Positions 1 to 5,959 of a stretch of 8,315 bases of DNA are shown in pieces. The translations under genes and the position numbers were made by a program. This DNA is from Actinomycetota bacterium (GTDB lineage Bacteria > Margulisbacteria > Marinamargulisbacteria > SXXA01), in contig SXXA01000159.1 of the NCBI GenBank assembly GCA_005791325.1, forward strand, positions 1 through 8,315. The letters are read 5' to 3'. How positions within the stretch are numbered: the first letter of the stretch is position 1; every line of letters begins with the position of its first letter. The notes under the pieces were generated by a model that did not search any database, was not told where the DNA came from, and was given only the letters and a program-made list of their open reading frames with translations.

Positions 1-1
1 A

Positions 2-193
2 ACCAATGTTCATTATATCGATAGTACTGGTTTGGGAACCATTGCCCATTCAGCTCGAAATTTGTCGAAACTCAATCGACAGATGAATGTGGTCACCAAT
101 CGTCCCCAAGTAAGGAAGATTTTTGAGATTTCGGGGTTAACTGGTAAAAATATTCGATTATTTGAAGAAGAAGCCCAAGCGTGTGTGGAATAA
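2..193 (+). CDS. rsbV: Anti-sigma factor antagonist (RsbV/SpoIIAA-type STAS protein), 3' part
   Basis: The 5' end lies outside the window; 63 codons remain, ending in tandem TAA TAA stops. The visible part is the C-terminal half of a STAS domain. It contains IDSTGLG, in which the serine at 23-25 aligns with the residue that RsbW/SpoIIAB kinases phosphorylate. Downstream come the RPQVRKIFEISGL segment and an acidic tail, both typical of the family. In the known mechanism the unphosphorylated protein binds the anti-sigma kinase and frees its sigma factor, and phosphorylation at this serine switches it off. The kinase gene follows after 39 bases, as expected for a partner-switching pair. The family assignment is firm. 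The exact paralogue (RsbV rather than SpoIIAA or another STAS antagonist) is inferred mainly from the RsbW-type neighbour. Confidence 0.87.
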   Translation, partial: TNVHYIDSTGLGTIAHSARNLSKLNRQMNVVTNRPQVRKIFEISGLTGKNIRLFEEEAQACVE

Positions 194-217
194 TAAAGCT
201 GGTACATTCAATTACCT

Positions 218-224
218 AAGGAGG
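218..224 (+). promoter_or_regulatory. Shine-Dalgarno site of rsbW
   Basis: AAGGAGG lies 8 bases before the ATG at 233. It is a near-perfect complement to the 16S rRNA 3' end and fixes the start of the kinase gene. It is the strongest ribosome binding site in the window. Confidence 0.85.
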
Positions 225-232
225 CAGTATCT

Positions 233-676
233 ATGACAACCCAACCCAAAGTAACGGTAGAAGTCCCAGCCGAGTCGGAGTTTGTGGCCGTAGTTCGATT
301 GGCGGTTTCTGGTGTTGCGTCTCGAATGGGATTTACACTAGAAGATATTGAAGATATTAAAGTGGCCGTATCGGAAGCTTGTACCAATGTGGTTCAACAC
401 GCCTACCCAGTTGGACAGCGTGGCGTCGTTCGTGTGGAATCAATTATATATGATGATGCACTTGAGATTGTGGTATCAGATTCGGGTGCGGGCTTCGACA
501 CGTCCCATATTGTATCCACTAAACATCATTCAGATCAGTCTGATCAAGGTGTATTTGGGTTGGGCTTGGGATTAACCTTTATTCGTTCATTAATGGATAG
601 TTCGGAGGTTGAATCCAATTGTGGGTCAGGAACCATTGTTAGGATGCAAAAAAAGGTGCCAGTTCAGGAGGGATAG
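233..676 (+). CDS. rsbW: Serine-protein kinase / anti-sigma factor RsbW
   Basis: A 147-residue GHKL-fold (HATPase_c) kinase, about the family length. In partner switching, RsbW either holds a sigma factor inactive or phosphorylates its STAS antagonist using ATP. The sequence shows the N box around residues 48-58 (EACTNVVQHAY, with E48 and N52 for catalysis and Mg-ATP), the G1 box DSGAGFD at 83-89, and the glycine-rich GLGLGL lid at 109-114. The stretch VRLAVSGVASRMGF (21-34) is very like Bacillus RsbW and separates it from SpoIIAB and the shorter generic anti-sigma kinases. The start is set by a strong AAGGAGG. It follows the STAS gene and would be cotranscribed with it. The usual downstream sigB gene is absent: the next gene encodes a small membrane zinc-ribbon protein. 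Its sigma target is therefore either encoded elsewhere or not a SigB homologue. Confidence 0.93.
   Translation: MTTQPKVTVEVPAESEFVAVVRLAVSGVASRMGFTLEDIEDIKVAVSEACTNVVQHAYPVGQRGVVRVESIIYDDALEIVVSDSGAGFDTSHIVSTKHHSDQSDQGVFGLGLGLTFIRSLMDSSEVESNCGSGTIVRMQKKVPVQEG
666..671 (+). promoter_or_regulatory. Shine-Dalgarno site of the membrane zinc-ribbon gene
   Basis: AGGAGG sits inside the last codons of rsbW, 7 bases before the GTG at 679. It supports this GTG as the true start over the GTG at 677, which lies in another frame, and indicates that the small gene is genuinely translated. Confidence 0.75.
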
Positions 677-678
677 GT

Positions 679-972
679 GTGGGGGTTGCATTTTTAATAT
701 CAGGGATATTGGCAATATTATTGTACAGTCGCTTAAAACGATTGGGATTGAGCCCTATGTATTCCCTATTAATCGCTGGATTGGTATTGATTGCCCCGCT
801 TTGGTTGCCTATTTTGGGGCTGGCCATCATTATTTGGTTGGTGGCCACTCGAATGGGTTCCTATCGTTCAAACAAGCCAGTTAGTACCATTATGTGTCCC
901 CGTTGTGGGTTTGAGGTATCAAAGTCTGTTCGGCATTGTTCCCAATGTGGGAATGTTATGACGGTTGGCTGA
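679..972 (+). CDS. Small membrane protein with C-terminal zinc ribbon, function unknown
   Basis: A 97-residue protein that I cannot assign to a named family. Residues 2-16 form a short hydrophobic segment. A basic loop (RLKR, 18-21) follows. Residues 28-57 form a long hydrophobic segment broken by prolines 40 and 44, which may be a re-entrant hairpin. After a basic linker, residues 73-90 contain CPRC...CSQC, a rubredoxin-knuckle pair (C73, C76, C87, C90) typical of zinc-ribbon domains. The basic loop near the first segment and the basic linker fit a cytoplasmic zinc ribbon, but topology is a prediction. It starts with GTG two bases after the rsbW stop, behind a good ribosome binding site, and its end overlaps hemW by 8 bases, so it is part of the same transcript. 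Possible roles are a membrane anchor or a sensor for the RsbVW switch, or an unrelated accessory. Nothing in the sequence decides between these. Confidence 0.85.
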   Translation: MGVAFLISGILAILLYSRLKRLGLSPMYSLLIAGLVLIAPLWLPILGLAIIIWLVATRMGSYRSNKPVSTIMCPRCGFEVSKSVRHCSQCGNVMTVG

Positions 973-2071
973 ATTGAGTCCGATTTCACTCTATATTCAT
1001 TTTCCATTTTGTGCTCATTTGTGTCCGTATTGTGGTTTTTTTAAACAACCATTTCATCCGGATCGGGCGGAGCAGTGGATGGAAACCCTTATTTTGGAAG
1101 CGAAGGGGTATTATGAAGAATGGGGAGCCCTGCCGGTTCATACTATTTTTATGGGGGGGGGTACGCCAAGTCTGATTCCAATGAACCTTATTGAAAGATG
1201 GGGTGAGTTGTTGGCTTATTTTGATGTGTCGAGATTGGTTGAATGGACCATTGAAATGAACCCCGTGGATACCCCATGGGACGGTTTAGAAAAATGGCTC
1301 AAATGGGGGGTCAACCGAATCAGCGTGGGGGTTCAATCCGTGGTGGATGCAGATTTGCAATTTTTAGAGCGAGACCACCCTGCGTCAACCGCTCAATATT
1401 GTATACAGTGGTTGCTTGATCAGGGAATCCATTCGGTTAATGCGGATGTCATTTATGCCCTACCAAGGCAATCTTTGGACTCATTAAGTCTGACCATTGA
1501 ATCATTGGTGGCATGGGGGGTTACCCATCTATCCACGTATGCCCTAACCATTGAACAGGGCACTCCCTTTGCCAAACAATCAATCATACCCGCGGATGAA
1601 TCGACTGAATTATCCCACTCGAACTGCATTCAGAGTATCCTGCATGAGGCTGGCTTTGAGCATTATGAGATATCTGCCTTTGCCAGGCCAGGGCATCGAT
1701 GCCGGCATAATCAAACGTATTGGACGGATCAACCCTATATTGGACTGGGGCCCAGTGCCCATTCTTATTTTATGTTACGGGATTATGCCAATCCGTCTCG
1801 ATTGGATTATTTGCAACGTGGTTTGGGTTTCAACCATGCCGAACCCCTATCGCCAACGGATCACTATCAGCGACTCATTTTAACCGGATTGCGAACCAAA
1901 GAGGGTGTATCCATGGCCAGCGTTCACCAAAAAACAGGGGTTGATATGGCGATGGTCCCCCAACTTCATACCCTGATTCAACATGGGTTGCTCAACCAAG
2001 AGAATGGATGGATTCGGGCGACACCAAGGGGATGGAATGTTCTGAATGGGGTGATTGGGCAATTGGTATGA
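965..2071 (+). CDS. hemW: HemW-like radical SAM protein (heme chaperone family)
   Basis: A 368-residue member of the HemN/HemW radical SAM family, close to the usual 370-380. Cysteines C16, C20 and C23 (CxxxCxxC) would bind the 4Fe-4S cluster that cleaves S-adenosylmethionine. The following GFF, rather than the GCNK of true coproporphyrinogen dehydrogenase HemN, places it with HemW, a heme-binding chaperone. MGGGTPS (63-69), TIEMNP, the NRISVGVQS strand and HYEISAFARPG followed by RHNQTYW are family landmarks. The TTG start is the first possible codon after an in-frame stop at 959-961; a second TTG at 974 is an alternative. The ribosome binding site is weak, so translation probably depends on coupling to the preceding gene. 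Oddities are LPRQS where the family usually has LPGQT, and a run of nine G at 1153-1161. Many database entries call this family coproporphyrinogen oxidase, probably wrongly. Confidence 0.9.
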   Translation: MAELSPISLYIHFPFCAHLCPYCGFFKQPFHPDRAEQWMETLILEAKGYYEEWGALPVHTIFMGGGTPSLIPMNLIERWGELLAYFDVSRLVEWTIEMNPVDTPWDGLEKWLKWGVNRISVGVQSVVDADLQFLERDHPASTAQYCIQWLLDQGIHSVNADVIYALPRQSLDSLSLTIESLVAWGVTHLSTYALTIEQGTPFAKQSIIPADESTELSHSNCIQSILHEAGFEHYEISAFARPGHRCRHNQTYWTDQPYIGLGPSAHSYFMLRDYANPSRLDYLQRGLGFNHAEPLSPTDHYQRLILTGLRTKEGVSMASVHQKTGVDMAMVPQLHTLIQHGLLNQENGWIRATPRGWNVLNGVIGQLV

Positions 2072-3153
2072 GTTTTAAGGTAACCCATTACGCAAGGCAT
2101 TCCAAGGCACGGGTTGGGGAATTAACCACCCCGCATGGTGTGATTCAGACCCCTGTTTTTATGCCAGTTGGGACCCAAGGCACTGTCAAGGGAATTTGGC
2201 CCCAGCAATTACATAACATGGGGGCGGGTATTATTTTGGCGAATACCTATCATTTATGGCTACGACCAGGGGTTGATTGGCTAAAAGAGTGGGGTGGGCT
2301 TCATTCGTTGATGAATTGGAATGGGGCTATTTTAACTGATTCAGGGGGGTTTCAAGTTTTCTCATTATCTGATTTAAACAGGGTAGATGAAGATGGGGTG
2401 ACGTTTAAGTCTCATTTGGATGGGTCGCGTCAGCGATTGACGCCCGAAACCGTTATTGATGCCCAATTGGCATTTGGCTCTGATATTATGATGCCCTTGG
2501 ATATTTGCACCCCGTATCCGGCCACCCCAGATCGCATGGCGCAGGATCTGAAGGTAACCCATCAATGGGAAAAACGGGCATATGAGTACTGGCGTCCCCA
2601 AGCGAATGGGTCGCAACTATTTGCGATTGTTCAGGGTGGGACTAATCCGGCATTGCGTGAGGAATCGGTGGCGGCACTGACCCAAATGGATTGGTCTGGG
2701 TATGCGATTGGTGGGGTGAGTGTGGGAGAGCCACGGGAATTGATTGAATCGATTATTGCCCATACAGCCCCGTTATTACCCGATACAAAGCCCCGTTATG
2801 TGATGGGATTGGGGTTGCCACAAAATTTAACCCATGCCATTTCATGTGGGGTGGATATGTTTGACTGTGTGTTGCCCACGCGGTTGGCACGGCATGGGCA
2901 GTTTTTTTGTGGTCCCAATGGGGATCGATTGGGGATTCGGCGGGCCATGTATCAGTCGGATTCCATGCCATTGGATCCAGATTGTAAATGTGAAACATGT
3001 CGGCAGTTTTCTCGGGCGTATTTACGTCATTTGATGATGTCGGGCGAAATGTTAGGTTCAATGGCCATGAGTATTCATAATTGCCATTTTTTAATCGAAT
3101 GGGTTGCACGCATTCGGCGTCAGATTATAGCAGAGTCCCCATCATTCACGTAA
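2068..3153 (+). CDS. tgt: Queuine/preQ1 tRNA-guanine transglycosylase
   Basis: Bacterial Tgt exchanges guanine-34 in the anticodon of Asp, Asn, His and Tyr tRNAs for preQ1, a step of queuosine synthesis. All the key residues are visible: FMPVGT near the N-terminus, D91 in LTDSGGFQ (general acid/base), GGVSVGE, the nucleophile D266 in VDMFDCVLPTR, and the zinc site C306, C308, C311 and H337 (CKCETC and SIHN). I chose the ATG at 2068, which overlaps the hemW stop as ATGA. An in-frame ATG at 2008 would add 20 residues that read through hemW coding sequence and match nothing in Tgt. The resulting 361 residues are slightly short for the family, mostly through a trimmed C-terminal tail. The usual partner queA is not adjacent. 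No strong ribosome binding site precedes the ATG, which suggests translational coupling with hemW. Confidence 0.96.
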   Translation: MSFKVTHYARHSKARVGELTTPHGVIQTPVFMPVGTQGTVKGIWPQQLHNMGAGIILANTYHLWLRPGVDWLKEWGGLHSLMNWNGAILTDSGGFQVFSLSDLNRVDEDGVTFKSHLDGSRQRLTPETVIDAQLAFGSDIMMPLDICTPYPATPDRMAQDLKVTHQWEKRAYEYWRPQANGSQLFAIVQGGTNPALREESVAALTQMDWSGYAIGGVSVGEPRELIESIIAHTAPLLPDTKPRYVMGLGLPQNLTHAISCGVDMFDCVLPTRLARHGQFFCGPNGDRLGIRRAMYQSDSMPLDPDCKCETCRQFSRAYLRHLMMSGEMLGSMAMSIHNCHFLIEWVARIRRQIIAESPSFT

Positions 3154-3192
3154 TTCATGGACAAATACTAGAATAATGGTAATATCTAGCTC
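3145..3192 (+). promoter_or_regulatory. Candidate promoter(s) immediately before pyrH
   Basis: This stretch covers the end of tgt and the 39-base gap before pyrH. Two sigma-A-like arrangements can be read. One is TTCACG (3145-3150), 18 bases, then TAGAAT (3169-3174, five of six matches to TATAAT). The other is TGGACA (3158-3163), 16 bases, then TAATAT (3180-3185). Either would start transcription within about 12 bases of the pyrH ATG. A short inverted repeat, CTAGA (3168-3172) with TCTAG (3185-3189), overlaps both -10 elements and could be an operator, though 5-base arms are weak evidence. No Shine-Dalgarno sequence is present here. This is a by-eye call, and its main support is that this is one of the very few gaps in an otherwise overlapping gene string. 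Confidence 0.4.
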
Positions 3193-3918
3193 ATGACTCA
3201 ATCATTTCCCCAATATCAACGTGTGTTATTAAAATTAAGTGGCGAAGCCTTTAAGGGCGACCGTGAGTACGGTATTGATCCGGCATTTTTGGTTAAAATT
3301 GCCAATGATATTAAGTTGGCCCATTCATTAGGCACCCAAGTAGCCATCGTGATTGGGGGAGGGAATATATTTAGGGGCATCTCGGGCGCTGCCCAAGGAA
3401 TGGACCGCGTGACGGCGGATTATACTGGAATGTTGGCCACTATTATGAATGCATTGGCCTTACAGGATGCGCTAACCAAAGTAGGTGTCGATTCTAGGGT
3501 TCAGAGTGCCATTGAAATGAAAGAAGTGGCGGAGCCATTTATATTGCGGCGTGCCATTCGTCATCTAGAGAAAGGTAGGGTGGTGATTTTTGCTGGTGGA
3601 ACGGGAAATCCCTATTTTACCACGGATACCACGGCTGCCCTTCGTGCGGCCGAAATTCGGGCGAATGTGATATTAAAAGCCACCCAAGTGGATGGGGTTT
3701 ATTCAGCTGATCCTAAAAAAGATCCAGCGGCGGTTCGTTTTGAAAGTCTCACGTTTTTAGATGCATTAAATTTACAATTAAAAGTAATGGATATCACCGC
3801 TTTGTCATTAAGTATGGATAATCAGATTCCAATTGTGGTGTTTAGTTTGCATGAATCGGGTAATATTAGTCGGGTCTTGAAGGGTGACCCAATCGGTACA
3901 ACCATCGGAGGGAATTAA
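3193..3918 (+). CDS. pyrH: UMP kinase
   Basis: PyrH phosphorylates UMP to UDP with ATP, feeding all pyrimidine nucleotide synthesis. It is a hexameric cytoplasmic enzyme of the amino acid kinase fold, unrelated to eukaryotic UMP/CMP kinase. The 241-residue length is standard. Visible signatures are LLKLSGEAF near the N-terminus, VIGGGNIFRG, the MDRVTADYTGMLATIMNALA region, FAGGTGNPYFTTDTTAALRA (UMP and phosphate contacts), and the ATQVDGVYSADPKKDP loop that binds ATP. The ATG at 3193 is the first possible start, since an in-frame TAG lies two codons upstream at 3187. There is no ribosome binding site before it, which fits a leaderless or very short-leader mRNA made from the promoter-like sequence just upstream. 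The gene begins the conserved pyrH-frr-uppS-cdsA-dxr run. The usual upstream rpsB-tsf pair is missing here. Confidence 0.97.
   Translation: MTQSFPQYQRVLLKLSGEAFKGDREYGIDPAFLVKIANDIKLAHSLGTQVAIVIGGGNIFRGISGAAQGMDRVTADYTGMLATIMNALALQDALTKVGVDSRVQSAIEMKEVAEPFILRRAIRHLEKGRVVIFAGGTGNPYFTTDTTAALRAAEIRANVILKATQVDGVYSADPKKDPAAVRFESLTFLDALNLQLKVMDITALSLSMDNQIPIVVFSLHESGNISRVLKGDPIGTTIGGN
3907..3912 (+). promoter_or_regulatory. Shine-Dalgarno site of frr
   Basis: GGAGGG lies in the last codons of pyrH, 7 bases before the ATG at 3920. It decides the frr start against an in-frame GTG at 3884 that would add 12 unrelated residues. Confidence 0.8.
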
Positions 3919-3919
3919 A

Positions 3920-4462
3920 ATGAGTGACTTAAAACAACGGATGGAGAAATCGTTAGACTCGCTAAAATCACAGTTTTCATCATTGAGAGTGGGGCGTGCC
4001 CATCCCGATATGGTGAGTAAAATTATGGTATCGTATTATGGAACTCCGACACCCCTGAAACAAGTGGCATCGGTGTCCATTCCTGAATCGCGGGTAATTT
4101 TGTTAACCGTATTTGATAAGGGGGCCGTCAAAGATATCGAGCGGGCTATTATGACCTCTGATTTGGGTTTGCCGCCCTTGGTTGATGGCACCACCATTCG
4201 CCTACGCTTACCTGAATTAACCGAAGACCGTCGTAAAGAATTGGTAAAGCAGATGAAGAAATTATCAGAGGATGCGAGGGTAGCCATGCGTAATCTTCGC
4301 CGAGATTATATCGATTCCATTAAAGCCCAAGAAAAAGAGAAGATGATTACATCGGACGAATCTAAGGGTAAGCAAGATGAGGCTCAGAAAATCACGGATG
4401 CGATGATGGGGTTGGTGGATCAGTTGGCTAAGGACAAAGAGTCCGACATTATGACGGTGTAA
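3920..4462 (+). CDS. frr: Ribosome recycling factor
   Basis: RRF, with EF-G, splits the post-termination ribosome complex so that ribosomes can be reused; it is normally essential. The 180-residue product is near the usual 185. The long three-helix bundle carries LRVGRAHPDM (about residues 22-31), where the conserved arginine contacts 23S rRNA. It is followed by the small beta domain with MVSYYGTPTPL and DKGAVKDIERAI, then SDLGLPP and the hallmark LTEDRRKELVKQMKKLSEDARVAMRNLRRD run split over helices 2 and 3. The gene starts one base after the pyrH stop behind a good GGAGGG. Its stop shares one base with the uppS start (TAATG). Nothing is unusual. Confidence 0.97.
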   Translation: MSDLKQRMEKSLDSLKSQFSSLRVGRAHPDMVSKIMVSYYGTPTPLKQVASVSIPESRVILLTVFDKGAVKDIERAIMTSDLGLPPLVDGTTIRLRLPELTEDRRKELVKQMKKLSEDARVAMRNLRRDYIDSIKAQEKEKMITSDESKGKQDEAQKITDAMMGLVDQLAKDKESDIMTV

Positions 4463-5166
4463 TGGCCCGACCTCTATCCCCGATGCCCCATCATGTGGCC
4501 ATCATTATGGACGGAAATGGTCGGTGGGCAAACGCTCGTTTTTTGCCTCGTGCGATGGGGCATCGTCAAGGAGCCCAAAGTTTGAAAACAGCCATTCAGG
4601 CGTGCAGAGAGTGGGGTATCCCCTATTTATCGGTCTATGTTTTTTCGACAGAAAATTGGACGAGACCCAACGAGGAAGTTTCTTTTTTAATGTCTTTTCT
4701 TGGGGAAATGTTGGCATCACAGACCCCTGAATTGATCAAAAATGATGTTCGTATTCGTGTGTGTGGGAATCTAGAACCATTATCTCCCCATCTCAAAACA
4801 CAGATACAAGAATCAGAAGGGGCATCGGCCCACTGTAACAGCTTACAATTGAATTTGCTGATTAATTATGGGGGGCGTGATGATATTATTCAGGCGGTTA
4901 AAAGGCACGTCACTTCCCACGGCATTGATTCCCTGACACCGGCTACCATTTCACAATCATTATATACAGCGGGCATTCCTGATCCGGATATGGTGATTCG
5001 GACGGGTGGGGATATTCGAATTAGTAATTTTTTATTGTGGCAATCAGCGTATTCAGAGTTGTTTTTTTTAGATACGTTATGGCCCGATTTTAATAAAGAG
5101 GTGTTTCACTCCGTGGTAGAGGCTTATCGAAGTCGTGAGCGACGATTTGGTGGGGTGCATGCGTAA
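4462..5166 (+). CDS. uppS: Undecaprenyl diphosphate synthase (cis-prenyltransferase)
   Basis: UppS condenses isopentenyl diphosphate onto farnesyl diphosphate in cis to make the C55 lipid carrier for peptidoglycan and other wall polymers. The 234 residues contain every family signature: HVAIIMDGNGRWA with the Mg-binding D17, GHRQGA, FSTENWTRP followed by EEV, INYGGRDDI, and IRTGGDIRISNFLLWQSAYSEL, which binds the IPP diphosphate. The N-terminus is short, as in Bacillota homologues. The ATG overlaps the frr stop by one base and has no clear ribosome binding site, so reinitiation after frr is likely. A later ATG at residue 8 (4483) cannot be excluded, because nothing functional lies before it. 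The neighbours make sense: dxr supplies its precursors, and cdsA works on the same membrane. Confidence 0.96.
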   Translation: MARPLSPMPHHVAIIMDGNGRWANARFLPRAMGHRQGAQSLKTAIQACREWGIPYLSVYVFSTENWTRPNEEVSFLMSFLGEMLASQTPELIKNDVRIRVCGNLEPLSPHLKTQIQESEGASAHCNSLQLNLLINYGGRDDIIQAVKRHVTSHGIDSLTPATISQSLYTAGIPDPDMVIRTGGDIRISNFLLWQSAYSELFFLDTLWPDFNKEVFHSVVEAYRSRERRFGGVHA

Positions 5167-5959
5167 GCGAATTGTAACAGGTCTGATATTGTTGGCCATT
5201 GGGATTTTGGTTATTGGAATGGGTGGCTGGGCCATGTGGATTTGGGTATGGCTATTGTCGATGGCCTCTGTATACGAATTGGTTGGGATGTTATCCAAAT
5301 TATCGATTGGAACCTATCCCGCCGTTGCCTACACCAGCATCACAGCGGGCTTGTTGAGTTTGCAAGTGGTTCCGACTTGGTGGACATCTTGGGCCGGTCG
5401 CTTATTGGCCTTTGGGGTAGTAGGGGGGTGTTTATTTGAATTGGTCAAGCGATCGATTTGGTTGCCAAAATCGAAGATACTGGCTACATTGCGGATCATT
5501 TTGTTTATTTTGGGGACCTTTCCATTTATTTATTTGTTACGTATGGGGCAAGATGGTTTGTTTTTATTTGTATTAACCATGATGAGTATTTGGACCACGG
5601 ATACCTTTGCATTAATCGGGGGCCGACTCTGGGGGCGGCACCCCCTGAGTGAGATTAGTCCCAACAAAACAGTGGAGGGCACGATGATTGGTGTCCTGTC
5701 GGGAACTTTAATGGCTTGCTTGGTTTGGGGTGTGGCTTTTCAATTGGGGGGGCATGTGGGGCCATGGTGGTTTTATGGAATGTTGGGGGTGTGGGTGTCC
5801 ATGATGTCGCAGGTGGGTGACTTACATGAGTCGTTATTCAAGCGTCGAATAGGTGTGAAGGATTCGTCGCATTTGTTACCGGGTCATGGGGGTGTTTATG
5901 ATCGTGCGGATAGTACCTTGTTGGTTGTACCGTTGGCTTGGCATTTATTTAATCCATGA
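5159..5959 (+). CDS. cdsA: Phosphatidate cytidylyltransferase (CDP-diacylglycerol synthase)
   Basis: CdsA makes CDP-diacylglycerol from phosphatidic acid and CTP, the branch point for bacterial phospholipids. It is an integral membrane protein; the 266 residues contain about seven or eight hydrophobic segments beginning within the first 25 residues. The C-terminal family signature is intact: SQVGDLHESLFKRRIGVKDSSHLLPGHGGVYDRADS, written here as adjoining parts SQVGDLHESLFKRR and GVKDSSHLLPGHGGVYDR. The metal-binding aspartates lie in the GDLHES and DRADS parts. WTTDTFALIGG and SPNKTVEG are also typical. I chose the ATG at 5159, which overlaps the end of uppS by 8 bases and follows GGTGGGG at 5149-5155. 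In-frame GTG or TTG codons at 5135, 5147 and 5150 would add a polar stretch before the first membrane helix and are less likely. Its stop overlaps the dxr start as ATGA. Confidence 0.95.
   Translation: MRKRIVTGLILLAIGILVIGMGGWAMWIWVWLLSMASVYELVGMLSKLSIGTYPAVAYTSITAGLLSLQVVPTWWTSWAGRLLAFGVVGGCLFELVKRSIWLPKSKILATLRIILFILGTFPFIYLLRMGQDGLFLFVLTMMSIWTTDTFALIGGRLWGRHPLSEISPNKTVEGTMIGVLSGTLMACLVWGVAFQLGGHVGPWWFYGMLGVWVSMMSQVGDLHESLFKRRIGVKDSSHLLPGHGGVYDRADSTLLVVPLAWHLFNP

Noticed and set aside
194..232. Possible terminator or promoter between the STAS gene and rsbW
   Set aside because: No hairpin with a T run and no convincing -35/-10 pair; only the rsbW ribosome binding site is evident.
609..884. 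A 91-codon + strand frame overlapping rsbW and the zinc-ribbon gene
   Set aside because: It shares DNA with two better-supported genes, has no ribosome binding site, and its translation shows no recognisable domain.
2008..2067. N-terminal extension of tgt from an in-frame ATG at 2008
   Set aside because: The 20 added residues are the out-of-frame reading of the hemW 3' end, resemble no Tgt N-terminus, and the ATG at 2068 forms a normal ATGA junction.
2753..3109. A 118-codon minus-strand frame opposite tgt
   Set aside because: It lies wholly opposite the conserved catalytic and zinc-binding half of tgt. It reflects the codon bias of the coding strand and has no sign of independent coding.
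3884..3919. GTG start 12 codons upstream for frr
   Set aside because: It lies within pyrH coding sequence, while the ATG at 3920 has GGAGGG at proper spacing and gives a normal RRF N-terminus.
5135..5158. GTG start for cdsA eight codons upstream
   Set aside because: It would add a polar stretch inside uppS before the first membrane helix; the ATG at 5159 with GGTGGGG upstream gives a typical CdsA start.
5415..5428. Possible G-quadruplex in cdsA (GGGG then GGGGGG)
   Set aside because: Only two separate G runs are close together. G runs are common throughout the window, so this is better explained by glycine codon choice.
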